Position numbers and translations under genes: made by a program. Shown in pieces: positions 14,729 to 26,367 of a DNA stretch of 64,000 bases. The stretch is from Flaccisagitta enflata (taxonomy: Eukaryota > Chaetognatha > Sagittoidea > Aphragmophora): the NCBI GenBank assembly GCA_965153355.1, contig OZ231127.1, positions 99,944,001-100,008,000 of the forward strand, in the 5' to 3' direction. Below the pieces are notes generated by a model that saw nothing but the letters and a program-made list of their open reading frames with translations, ran no database searches and was not told the origin of the DNA. The number at the start of each line of letters is the position of its first letter. Positions within the stretch are counted from its first letter, which is position 1.

Positions 14729-16301
14729 ATATAGAGACAAATAGAGAGGTTGAGCATTTTGATTTTGTGAATGTCATTTAAGCGGCAAGGGTCTGTCTAT
14801 TTTGTCTATTCTTTTTTGGTAACTGTAAAGCAAACAAAGGTATTTTGCTTTTCATTTTCTGTTTCTTTTCTTTCATTTTGATTGCTACGAGTTAAGGAAC
14901 AAAATCATTAATCCAATGTCGCGTGCATTGGCACTTTCAGTTGAAAGTCAGGCAGACAGACAGTCAAACGCAGACTTTTGGAAAAACCTCTGAAATAGCT
15001 GTTTACTCCTCCAAGATTCTTTCCCAATGTTCAAAAATGAAAAAAAAAAACATGATAAAAAGCTTTAAAAGGATTTGTTAAGGATGGACATTTTGTGATG
15101 GACAAACAGAGCGAACAGAACAACAGTCTGACCAACAAGAGCTTATGGATGTCTCAAAAATATTTAAGATGTCTTTAATATGTTTAAAATGTCTTAAATA
15201 CAATTTTGTGGCGGATGTAGGGACCAACCAATGGACGGATGGACCAATCAACCAAAAATTGGCATATAGAATCGCTTTGCACGCGACTTAAAATTCAGAA
15301 GCGCGTTGGAAAACTATGACAAAAAATTGTGTGCCTCGGAAGATTTTCAAAATATGAACGCCTGCCTATAACAGATGCATATTCAAAGTCCCTTTCACAT
15401 ATTCTTTTCATTTCCTTTATTTGCTATGACAGAATTCTGCTTATAACGAACAAAATTTCCTACTCCCTTGAAATCCGTTAGAGTGGGATTTAACTGTCGT
15501 TAGCACGATTTTTTTGATGACGAGATATAGACTGAAATAGTGATTCATCACTGCCATCGCCCAGCTACGGTACAGCCCCTACCCTGCCACATGCAGCCCC
15601 TGCCCACCCGCATTACTGCCCCTGCCCACCCACGAGTAACTACTTATTGGCCGTGTATCCGGCCTTGTTTTTTATTCACTCTCATCAACTAACCTTAAGG
15701 GTGTTTCACAGCAAATTTCACCAAGAAAAAACGTTGCCATTTGACTTTTGAATATGGTAGATCAATTTTGAAAAAAATTTCCCTGTAGACAAATAGTTTT
15801 AACTTTTTGTCGCCAAATTTCATAGAGCTGAGTTGAGACACCTGTTCTCCACATCAATTCAAATCTATTTTCAGACTTTGGAGACTGAAAGTGTAGCGCA
15901 AAAAACTTGATACTTGATACCTACAGAGAAACTTCGCATCAGTGCTACTGAAATTCTGTTCATTCATCTTTGTCTAATTATTTGACTTAGAATAACACAC
16001 GTAAATTGGAAGTAAGCAAACTAAAGATCTTTTGTTGAAAAAAAAAATCAATCTTGACATTTTTTTGTCGTTAGATCAAAAATTAACTGTGCTTCAAATT
16101 GGGTTGGTGATCAAAATTTTCCGCCCAGCTCAACAAAATCTTTCTTCAAAAAATTGGAACTTTTTTTCTGCATAGCACTTTTTAAAAAATTGATTTATGA
16201 TAATTCAAAGTCAAATGGCAACGTTTTCTTTTGTGTAATGGTCACGACGGCCCATCCGCCGTCCATCCGTCATCTGTCCATCAGTCCGTCCGTGGCGTTT
16301 T
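14729..16301. other. Non-coding stretch with GTCGCG-family fragments
   Basis: A fragment GTCGCGTGCATTGGCA lies near 14920, a GGAC-rich segment with ATCGCTTTGCACGCGACTT at 15195-15290, and a CCCTGCCCACCCGCA/TATCCGGCCTTG block at 15590-15670. No gene. Confidence 0.45.
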
Positions 16302-16320
16302 AGTCGCGTGCTACGCGACT
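16302..16320. repeat. Perfect hairpin AGTCGCGT-GCT-ACGCGACT
   Basis: An 8 bp perfect stem with loop GCT, followed by CTACACCCTGCTTTGTCC and a GTCGGTCG tract. It is the best-preserved example of a hairpin plus GTCC-tract module also seen inverted at 10010, 12980 and 15270. Confidence 0.8.
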
Positions 16321-16508
16321 CTACACCCTGCTTTGTCCATCCGTCGGTCGGTTGGTCAGTCATATTTTACTTTTCTTTATGATTATTATTCTTTGACCTC
16401 ACTGTTCCTGCTAAAATGGTCAAATGACCTCAAACATGGCCCCTGCCCAACCGCACGCGACTGGGTAGCCGTGTATCTGGCCTTGTCTTTAGCTTAAAAT
16501 CAAGCATG

Positions 16509-16510
<2 letters not shown>

Positions 16511-16539
<29 letters not shown>

Positions 16540-16551
16540 TCTCTCTCTCCA
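16511..16551. repeat. (CT)n microsatellite
   Basis: A short CT run with a few interruptions. Confidence 0.9.
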
Positions 16552-17159
16552 TAAACATTTTGTATCTTTTTGATTTTTCTTGTTAACAAAAAAAGCTTTT
16601 CTATTCAGTATTTAATGTATGGTAATTAGCATGACTGTTACAAGAACCAGTACTCAAATACAATCATGCTCAGATAAATTGCAACTGCTCCATTCAGGTT
16701 CTTTTCTTCTACAAGTTTTATGTCAAAATCTGCTGAATGATATCATTTCTTCCCTTTCTCATATTTACTTTGTGTTGAGGACTATTGGATTGCTTTAATA
16801 GAATTGTATTGGCTTAAGTTATAAAACAAAAAACTGTACCGAAGTTAATTGCTATCAAAGACATGACAGTTGCAGTAGACCAAAGCATGACGGTAAGCTT
16901 TAGAACGTTTTAAGACCTTACCCGACCCTAGTGCGTCTTAATGCTTCATGGGTCGCGTGAATATGAAGTAACCATGCCCCCTAAAATCTTATATCGCTTT
17001 TCACGTCATATTCAATTCTGTTAGCAGCCCAAAGGCAGCAGATAGTTTGCGGTACCTGTGCCCTGCTAAAGTGGTTAGTGCTGAGTTTTTTCTTTGGTCG
17101 ATTTCATCACTGCCCTTGCTCAACGGCACACGGTAGCCGTGTATGTCAAATAACGGGTT
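16552..17159. other. Non-coding stretch before the satellite
   Basis: AT-rich, with a fragment GCGGTACCTGTGCCCTGC near 17050 that resembles a family A end. No coding frame. Confidence 0.4.
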
Positions 17160-18260
17160 TTTGTGTTTTGGCAGAACCCTGGCCTGGCAGAACCCTCTGC
17201 TTAGGAAATCGCTACTTTATGGGGATCATGGCCAGCAGAACCCTAGCAGACCCCTATTTTACTGACTTGGGGATCATGGCCAGCAGACCCTTATTCAATC
17301 TGGCAGAACCCCAATTATAGAAACCGGGATCAGTTTCAGCAGAACCCTTGTCTTTCTGGCAGAACCCCCTCATGTAAAACAATACATAAAGCAGATCCTT
17401 TTCTACTATCTTGGGGATCATAACTGGCAGAACCCTTGTCTTCCTGGCAGAACCCTCTCATGTAACACAATACATAAAGCAGATCCTTTACTACTAACCT
17501 GGGGATCATGGCTGGCAGAACCCTTCTCTTTCTGGCAGACCCCCTCATGTAACACAATACATACAGCAGATGCTTTTCTACTAACTTGGGGATCATGGCT
17601 GGCAGAACCCTTGTTTTTCTGGCAGAACCCCTCATGTAACACAATACATACAGCAGATCCTTTTCTACTAACTTGGTGATCATGGCTGGCAGAACCCTTG
17701 ACTTTCTGGCAGAACCCCCTAATGGAAAACAATACATACAGCAGATCATTCTACTAATTTGGGAATCATGGCTGGCAGAACCCTTGTCTTTCTGGCAGAA
17801 CCCCCTTGAGAGATGGAAAACATGCAGCAGAACCCTCTGTACTAACTTTGGGATCATGGCTAGCAGAACCATAGTAAATCTAGCAGAACCCTCTCTATAG
17901 TTTCTGGGATCAGCTCCAGCAGAACCCTTGTCTTTCTGGCAGAACCCCCTCGTGTAACATAATACATACAGCAGATCCTTTCTACTAACTTGGGAATCTT
18001 GGCTGGCAGAACCCTTGTCTTTCTGGCAGAACCCCCTTGATAGATTGAAAAAATGCAGCAGAACCCTCTGTACTAACTTGGGGATCATGGCTAGCAGAAC
18101 CATAGTCAATCTGGCAGAACCCCCTCTGTAGTTTCTAGGATCAGCTCCAGCAGAACCTTTCTGGCAGAACCCCCAAGTGAAAAACAATACATACAGCAGA
18201 TCCCTCTTTCGTAATTGGGGAATATGGCTAGCAGAACCCTTGTCTTTCTAGCAGAACCCT

Positions 18261-18530
18261 TTTTCATGTTTTTCTAAAATATGTCATGTGAGATGCTATC
18301 TCAGAAACCGTTAATCGTACGACTTTCTAAGTGTCACCAAAAGTTCCATTTGACAACTAGATGTAAGTTGATGATAGACATATAACAACATAAGATGACA
18401 TGAACGGTTTCAGAGATATGATAAAAAAACTGAAACTCACCATAATATGCAAATGAGTGCTAAGACGTTAAAAGTGGACTTAATTGTTTTCAGTGAATAA
18501 GGATGGTAAAAGTGTTTTCCATCAACTTTT
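18261..18530. repeat. 270 bp non-satellite spacer inside the array, copy 1
   Basis: AT-rich sequence unrelated to the satellite unit, starting TTTTCATGTTTTTCTAAAAT. It is repeated almost identically at 20430-20699. It contains the imperfect inverted pair CTCAGAAACCGTTAATCGT / GAACGGTTTCAGAG. Confidence 0.85.
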
Positions 18531-20429
18531 GGGTCATGGCTAGCAGAACCCTAGCCTTTCTGGCAGAACCCCCTCATGTAACACAACACATACAGCAGAT
18601 CCTTTTCTACTAACTTGGGGATCATGGCTGGCAGAACCCTTGTCTTTCTGGCAGAACCCCCTTGAAAGATGGAAAACATGCAGCAGAACCCTCTGTACTA
18701 ACTTGGGGATCATGGCTTGCAGAACCATAGTCAATCTGGCAGAACCCCCTCTATAGTTTCTGGGATCAGCTCCAGCAGAACCCTTGTCTTTCTGGCAGAA
18801 CCCCCTCATGTAACACAATACATACAGCAGATCCTTTCTACTAACTTGGGGATCATGGCTGGCAGAACCCTTGTCTTTCTGGCAGAACCCCCTCATGTAA
18901 CACAATACATACAGCAGATCCTTTTCTACTAACTTGGGGATCATGGCTGGCAGAACCCTTGTCTTTCCGGCAGAACCCCTTTGATAGATGGAAAATATGC
19001 AGCAGAACCCTCGGTACTAACTTGGGGATCATGGCTAGCAGAACCATAGTCAACCTGGCAGAACCCCCTCTATAGTTTCTGGGATAAGCTCCAGCAGAAC
19101 CCTTGTCTTTCTGGCAGAACCCCCTCATGTAACACAATAAATACAGCAGATCCTTTCTACTAACTTGGGGATCATGGCTGGCAGAACCCTTGTCTTTCTG
19201 GCAGAACCCCCTCATGTAACACAATACATACAGCAGATCCTTTTCTACTAACTTGGTGATCATGGCTGGCAGAACCCTCGTCTTTCTGGCAGAACCCCCT
19301 CATGTAACAAAATACATACAGCAGATCCTTTTCTACTAACTTGGTGATCATGGCTGGCAGAACCCTTGACTTTCTGGCAGAACCCCCTAATGGAAAACAA
19401 TACATACAGCAGATCATTTTCTACTAACTTGGGGATCTTGGCTGGCAGAACTCTTGTCTTTCTGGCAGAACCCCCTTGATAGATGGAAAATATGCTGCAG
19501 AACCCTCGGTACTAACTTGGGGATCATGGCAAGGAGAACCAAAGTCAACCTGGCAGAGCATCTCTATAGTTTCTGTGATAATCTCCAGCAGAACCCTTGT
19601 CTTTCTGGCAGAACCCCCTCATGAAACACAATAAATACAGCAGATCCTTTCTACTAACTTGGGGATCATGGCTGGCAGAACCCTTGTCTTTCTGGCAGAA
19701 CCCTCTCATGTAACACAATACATACAGCAGATCCTTTTCTACTAACTTGGGGATCATGGCTGGCAGAACCCTGGTCTTTCTGGCAGAACCCCCTCATGTA
19801 ACAAAATACATACAGCAGATCCTTTTCTACTAACTTGGTGATCATGGCTGGCAGAACCCTTGACTTTCTGGCAGAACCCCCTAATGGAAAACAATACATA
19901 CAGCAGATCCTTTTCTACTAATTTGGGAATCATGGCTGGCAGAACCCTTGTCTTTCTGGCAGAACCCCCTTGAGAGATGGAAAACATGCAGCAGAACCCT
20001 CTGTACTAACTTGGGGATCATGGCTAGCAGAACCATAGTAAATCTAGCAGAACCCTCTCTATAGTTTCTGGGATCAGCTCCAGCAGAACCCTTGTCTTTC
20101 TGGCAGAACCCCCTCGTGTAACACAATACATACAGCAGATCCTTTCTACTAACTTGGGAATCATGGCTGGCAGAACCCTTGTCTTTCTGGCAGAACCCCC
20201 TTGATAGATTGAAAAAATGCAGCAGAACCCTCTGTACTAACTTGGGGATCATGGCTAGCAGAACCATAGTCAATCTGGCAGAACCCCTTCTGTAGTTTCT
20301 AGGATCAGCTCCAGCAGAACCTTTGACTTTCTGGCAGAACCCCCAAGTGAAAAACAATAATACAGCAGATGACTCTTTCTTAATAGCGGATTATGGCTAA
20401 CAGAACCCTTGTCTTTCTAGCAGAACCCT

Positions 20430-20699
20430 TTTTCATGTTTTTCTAAAATATGTCATATGAGATGCTATCTCAGAAATTGTTAATCGTAAGACTTTCTAAG
20501 TGTCACCAAAAGTTCCATTTGACAACTAGATGTAAGTTGATGATAGACATATAACAACATAAGATGACATGAACGGTTTCAGAGATATGATAAAAAAACT
20601 GAAACTCACCATAATATGCAAATGAGTGCTAAGACGTTAAAAGTGGACTTAATCGTTTCCAGTGAATAAGGATGGTAAAAGTGTTTTCCATCAACTTTT
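20430..20699. repeat. 270 bp non-satellite spacer inside the array, copy 2
   Basis: Second copy of 18261-18530, offset 2169 bp, with only scattered substitutions. Flanking satellite variants also match, so both were copied together as a higher-order unit. Confidence 0.85.
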
Positions 20700-23674
20700 G
20701 GGTCATGGCTTGCAGAACCCCCTCATGTAACACAACACATACAGCAGATCCTTTTCTACTAACTTGGGGATCATGGCTGGCAGAACCCTTGTCTTGCTGG
20801 CAGAACCCCCTCATGTAACACAATACTTACTTTCTACTAACTTGGGGATCATGGCTGGCAGAACTTTTCTCTTTCTGGCAGAACCCCCTCATGTAACACA
20901 ATACTTACAGCAGATCCTTTTCTACTAATTTGGGAATCATGGCTGGCAGAACCCTTGTCTTTCTGGCAGAACCCCCTTGAAAGATGGAAAACATGCAGCA
21001 GAACCCTCTGTACTAACTTGGGGATCATGGCTTGCAGAACCATAGTCAATCTGGCAGAACCCCCTCTATAGTTTCTGGGATCAGCTCCAGCAGAACCCTT
21101 GTCTTTCTGGCAGATCCCCCTCATGTAAAACAATACATACAGCAGATCCTTTTCTACTAACTTGGGGATCATGGCTGGAAGAACCCTTGTCTTTCTGGTA
21201 GAACCCCCTTATGTAACACAATACATACAGCAGATCCTTTTCTACTAATTTGGGAATCATGGCTGGCAGAACCTTTGTCTTTCTGGCAGAACCCCCTTGA
21301 GAGATGGAAAACATGCAGCAGAACCCTCTGTACTAACTTGGGGATCATGGCTAGCAGAACCATAGTAAATCTAGCAGAACCCCCTCTATAGTTTTTGGGA
21401 TCAGCTCCAGCAGAACCCTTATCCTTCTGGCAGAACCCCCTTATGTAACACAATACATACAGCAGATCCTTTCTACTAACTTGGTAATCATGGCTAGCAG
21501 AACCCTTGTCTTGCTGGCAGAACCCCCTCATGTAACACAATACATACAGCAGATCCTTTTCTACTAACTTGGGGATCATGGCTGGCAGGACCCTTGTCTT
21601 TCTGGCAGAACCCCCTCATGTAACAAAATACATACAGCAGATCCTTTTCTACTAACTTGGTGATCATGGCTGGCAGAACCCTTGACTTTCTGGCAGAACC
21701 CCCTAATGGAAAACAATACATACAGCAGATCATTTTCTACTAATTTAGGAATCATGGCTGGCAGAACCCTTGTCTTTCTGGCAGAACCCCCTTGAGAGAT
21801 GGAAAACATGCAGCAGAACCCTCTGTACTAACTTGGGGATCATGGCTAGCAGAACCATAGTAAATCCAGCAGAACCCTCTCTATAGTTTCTGGGATCAGC
21901 TCCAGCAGAACCCTTGTCTTTCTGGCAGATCCCCCTCATGTAAAACAATACATACAGCAGATCCTTTTCTACTAACTTGGGGATCATGGCTGGAAGAACC
22001 CTTGTCTTTCTGTTAGAACCCCCTTATGTAACACAATACATACAGCAGATCCTTTTCTACTAATTTGGGAATCATGGCTGGCAGAACCTTTGTCTTTCTG
22101 GCAGAACCCCCTTGAGAGATGGAAAACATGCAGCAGAACCCTCTGTACTAACTTGGGGATCATGGCTAGCAGAACCATAGTAAATCTAGCAGAACCCCCT
22201 CTACAGTTTTTGGGATCAGCTCCAGCAGAACCCTTATCCTTCTGGCAGAACCCCCTCATGTAACACAATACATACAGCAGATACTTTTTTACTAATTTGG
22301 GAATCATGGCTGGCAGAACCCTTGTCTTTCTGGCAGAACCCCCTTGAGAGATGGAAATTATGCAGCGGAACCCTCTGTACTAACTTGGGGATCATGGCTA
22401 GCAGAACCATAGTAAATCTAGCAGAACCCCCTCTATAGTTTCTGGGATCAGCTCCAGCAGAACCCTTGTCTTTCTGGCAGAACCCCCTCATGCAACACAA
22501 TAAATACAGCAGATCCTTTTCTACTAACTTGGGGATCATGGCTGGCAGAACCCTTGTCTTTCTGGCAGAACCCCCTCATGTAACACAATACAAACAGCAG
22601 ATCCTTTCTACTAACTTGGGGATCATGGCTGGCAGAACCCTTGTCTTTCTGGCAGAACTCCCTCATGTAACACAATACATACAGCAGATCCTTTCTACTA
22701 ACTTGGGGATCATGGCTGGCAGAACCCTTCTCTTTCTGGCAGAACCCCCTCATGTAACTCAATACATACAGCAGATATTTTTCTACTAATTTGGGAATCA
22801 TGGCTGGCAGAACCCTTGTCTTTCTGGCAGAACCCCCTTGAGAGATGGAAAACATGCAGCAGAACCCTCTGTACTAACTTGGGATCATGCCTAGCAGAAC
22901 CATAGTAAATCTAGCAGAATCCCCTCTATAGTTTCTGGGATCAGCTCCAGCAGAACCCTTGTCCTTCTGGCAGAACCCCCTCATATAACACAATACATAC
23001 AGCAGATCCTTTCCACTAACTTGGGGATCATGGCTGGCAGAACCCTTGTCTTTCTGGCGGAACCCCCTTGATAGATGGAAAACATGCAGCAGAACCCTCT
23101 GTACTAACTTGGAGATCATGGCTAGCAGATTCCTCTTTATAGTTTCTGGGATCAGCTCCAGCAGAACCTTTGACTTTCTGGCAGAACCCCCAAGTGGTAA
23201 ACAATACATGCAGCAGATTCCTCTGTACTAACTTGGGGATCATGGCTAGCAGAACCATAGTAAATCTAGCAGAACCCCCTCTATAGTTTTTGGGATCAGC
23301 TCCAGCAGAACCCTTATCCTTCTGGCAGAACCCCCTCATGTAACACAATACATCAAGCAGATCCTTTTCTACTAACTTGGTAATCATGGCTAGCAGAACC
23401 CTTGTCTTGCTGGCAGAACCCCCTCATGTAACACAATACATACAGCTGATGCTTTTCTACTAACTTGGGGATCATGGCTGGCAGAACCCTTGTTTTTCTG
23501 GCAGAACCCCTCATGTAACACGACAGAACCCTCTGTACTAACTTGGGGATCATGGCTAGCAGAACCATAGTAAATCTAGCAGAACCCCCTCTATAGTTTC
23601 TGGGATCAGCTCCAGCAGAACCCTTGTCTTTCTGGCAGAACCCCCTCATGTAACACAATAAATACAGCAGATCC

Positions 23675-23738
23675 TATTTAAAGGATCAGGAAAAGATTTA
23701 TTGAGACTAAGAATGAACAAGCATGACCAGACTAGAAT
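23675..23738 (+). repeat. 64 bp direct repeat, left copy (candidate LTR remnant)
   Basis: It begins TATTTAAAGGATCAGGAAAA and ends GACCAGACTAGAAT. It is identical at all 64 positions to 36148-36211. After it the two sites diverge completely. A TGGTGGCACCAGG motif that could serve as a tRNA primer site lies about 12 bases downstream, which is farther than usual. Confidence 0.8.
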
Positions 23739-24184
23739 TTGCAATAACTTGGTGGCACCAGGATTTATAGGCATGAATGGTACCTTTGTTAAGTACGGCA
23801 CGTGGTAATGGGTTATTGTACAGATTTTTTATCAACCATGGTTACGGCACGTTGGGATGGGGTCACTCTTCTAGCGGTAGGGGCGTGGGTCTTCACCCTT
23901 GGGCTCGTCACACGGCGTCACCGCGCGGGCGCGGTCTACCTGCGTGATGATTCCGACATGTTTATTTCCGTGAGGGGCAGTGAATTATGAGAAACAGGAT
24001 TGTTTTCGATGGCTCGCAGGGCAAAGATACATAAATAAACATTCAGAATATGATATATATAAAACGCAATTTTGAGGCGCGAAAATAAGAGGGGAGATCA
24101 AATGAAACGGAAAAACATAACTACATCGACTTCACGCTTGAACAAGACTGACAAATATAATTAAATTGCAGTGTGAACTCGAGA
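23739..24184 (+). other. Leader between LTR remnant and gag
   Basis: No open frame. GC-rich at 23840-23960 and AT-rich afterwards. It ends with an acceptor-like AATTAAATTGCAG at 24170, 15 bases before the gag ATG, so gag may be preceded by a spliced leader. Confidence 0.5.
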
Positions 24185-26363
24185 ATGGCAGAACAGGAAG
24201 AGCAGCTAAAGGAAGATAAACAGTTGGGAGAGGAAATTTGTGAAGAGCAAAGGCGACTTGGAGGACTTCTGGGATTCGTCAACCTCATCAGTTTATTCTG
24301 TTCATCTTGCTTGGTCAGTACATGGCACTCCTTTCATGTCGTCAGGGAAGACTCAGAAACGGATGGCACCGTTTATAAGAGTTTTGGATGTGGACGAAAG
24401 GGCGTTAAGCTCCAGAATCTGAGGTAAAGAAATAAGGAGAGATATTAATGACAGAGGGATAAACTGAAAGAAAGGTGGAGGGTAGTGATGACTAGGAATC
24501 GACTCCTTTAGTGACGGTAGAACAATAGTGACAGATTCTCCACCCTCAACAGAGCTGCCCTGGATGAAAAGAAAAGTTATTTGGAAAAGATCAGATCCAT
24601 CATCGCCGGCCTCGTTAGTAAGGGATACTCTGCAGATACAGCTCCTGCGCCAAGACCATCGAAGCAGGAAAGAGGAGAGAATGAATACGAATCGGCGATA
24701 AAAACTTATGAAGAGGACCTCGCGAGAATGAGACATCGGTATGACAGACAAAGACAGTCACAGACAGACACAGACAGACACAGACAGACACAGACACACA
24801 GACAGACACAGACAGACACAGACACAGACAGAGAGAAACAGACAGACACAGACAGACAGACACAGACAGGCGGACACAGACAAACACAGACAGACACAGA
24901 CAGACACAAACTGACACAGACTGAGACAGATAGACACAGATAGACACAGACGGACACAGATAGACACAGATAGACGCAGATAGAGACAGACAGACGCAGA
25001 CAGACACAGACAGACAGACACAGACAGACACAGACAGACACAGACAGACACAGACAACCACAGACAGACACAGACAGACAGACACAGACAGACACAGACA
25101 GACACGGACAGACACGGACAGACACGGACAGACAGGACGGGAGGATTACTCGAACACAACCGCACGATTTAAATTTCGCAAATGTACGTCAATCTTAGGT
25201 GTGAGGAACTAGAGAGGGAAAACGCGGCTCTCAAACAAGAGTTGAAGGAACATAAAGACTACCTTAGAAACGGAGCGGCCGGCCACTCATCTTCCGCGGC
25301 TGCGGGCAACAACATCACGGGCGGCGGATACGTGAACGGCAGCGGCGGCGGCGCTGCGGCGACGACCTCCAGCTCCATCCCATGGGGAGGCGTTCAGTTT
25401 GGACTCACGGGACGCCGACAAGACGAAGGAAGACCGACGAAGGACTCCAGCCTGCAAACAATCATACAAAGCTCAAAACTAATAAAGGTTAAATTTGAAG
25501 CAACGGATGATATAGTAAAATATGTCGATGGTCAAAGCAACCTGTCTAACGCGATAAAAGAATATTTCGGGAGAGAGACCAGTCAGCTAAAAATACAAAT
25601 AGCGATATTTCACATGGGAGAGGAATTGAAAAAGGACGCTCAGTTTGTTTACGACAATATGAAAACAATAGCGCACTTCGACCTAGATCAGTTTTTTACA
25701 GGCCTGTTTGAGATGAACTTCCCGTCACCCAACTCGAGTTTACAACTAGGCTACTCAAAACTGACTCAAAACTTTCCGACTAAACGCACGATCATCGAAT
25801 ATGCCAGAACATTTCGATGTTTTGTCAATATGTTGAAATGGGAATTGAACACACAAATAAACAAATTTTTGGAAGGCTTGTCCTGCGCTGATGTTAAATC
25901 AGCGCTCAGGAGACACAAATTAGGGGGCATGGCATTTAACGATCTTGTGTCATTAGCCGTTGATATAAATAACAATCTGAATCTGGAGAAAAACACGTCT
26001 AGGACTTTGATCTTGGAAGAGGAAAATGACAAAGGGACCGATTTCGACATGACTCTCAAAATTTTTAACACAGATTTTAGGGACTACAAGGAAAAGGCGA
26101 TGAGGCATAATCTAGGGAATGGTAGTTGTTGGAACTGCTTTAGCGACGGTCACAGGTCGATCACCTGTCAAAAGCGATCATGTAAGTTCTGTGACCGTCC
26201 TACAAGTGTTGTTCGTCACTACTCACTCCTGTGCCCGAAGGCACCGGAAAAACTGGACAATTTTCTGGCTCAGAGAAAAAAGGCAGAGGCTATGAGGAGG
26301 CCCAACGTGAAAATGGTTGAGGACACGGTTGAGTGGCAGTTTGACGAGACTGACTTTGACTGA
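24185..26363 (+). CDS. gag: Gag polyprotein (capsid and CCHC knuckle), likely three exons
   Basis: Structural protein of the 12.5 kb element. Proposed exons are 24185-24423, 24553-24738 and 25199-26363, totalling 1590 nt (529 codons plus stop). Intron 1 is GTAAAG...CCCTCAACAG; intron 2 is GTATGA...AATCTTAG and contains a GACA microsatellite. Joining the exons keeps one frame and fuses two halves of a charged, leucine-zipper-like coiled coil. A Ser/Gly/Ala-rich linker and a capsid-like helical region (about 25480-26080) follow. Then come a canonical knuckle C-x2-C-x4-H-x4-C ([14 protein letters not shown]) and a second C-x2-C-x8-H-x4-C. The frame ends at TGA 26361-26363 with pol in frame behind it. 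Alternative: translation could begin at ATG 25182 without splicing, losing the N-terminal coiled coil. Exon 1 is the least certain part, because another frame (24240-24422) also looks protein-like. Confidence 0.7.
24739..25198 (+). other. Proposed gag intron 2 carrying a (GACA)n microsatellite
   Basis: The donor CG|GTATGA and acceptor ATCTTAG|GTG join codon CGG exactly, so the frame continues from the coiled coil before to the coiled coil after. The 24745-25133 interval is an ACAG/GACAC repeat, which would be disruptive in a coding sequence but harmless in an intron. Confidence 0.65.
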
Positions 26364-26367
26364 CTAG
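26361..26367 (+). promoter_or_regulatory. Gag stop with UGA-CUAG readthrough context
   Basis: The gag stop TGA is followed directly by CTAG, and the same frame then stays open through pol. UGA CUAG is the experimentally established efficient readthrough context of several animal mRNAs. Retroviruses of the gamma and epsilon type also use stop suppression for Gag-Pol. No obvious downstream pseudoknot was seen by eye. Confidence 0.75.

Larger units (their letters stand above)
17160..23674. repeat. 6.5 kb satellite of 87-89 bp units containing GGCAGAACCC
   Basis: The core unit runs from GGGGATCATGGCTGGCAGAA through CTTTCTGGCAGAACCCCCTC and ATACATACAGCAGATCC to CTACTAACTT. An alternate unit type replaces the middle with TTGAGAGATGGAAAACATGC or TATAGTTTCTGGGATCAGCT. 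The unit types recur in blocks, giving a higher-order period of about 2.16-2.17 kb: the 270 bp spacer recurs at exactly +2169. Minus-strand frames stay open for up to 283 codons because few stops occur in any phase of the unit, so the encoded peptide repeat is a by-product. The array ends abruptly at 23674, where the 64 bp repeat of the retroelement begins. Confidence 0.93.

Noticed and set aside
17336-18187. Long minus-strand frame (283 codons) with peptide repeats RGFCQKDKGSAS
   Set aside because: It runs through satellite units that are open in several frames; many overlapping frames of the same repeat occur, with no start context or domain.
17160-23674. Regularly spaced repeats resembling a CRISPR array
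   Set aside because: Units are contiguous with no unique spacers, there are no cas genes, and the DNA is animal.
23739-23765. TGGTGGCACCAGG as a definite tRNA primer-binding site
   Set aside because: It is ~12 bases beyond the presumed LTR end and I cannot match it to a tRNA with confidence.
24240-24422. Alternative frame over gag exon 1
   Set aside because: Protein-like in places, but it meets a TGA just before the donor, while the 24185 frame joins exon 2 in phase. Kept as a caveat only.
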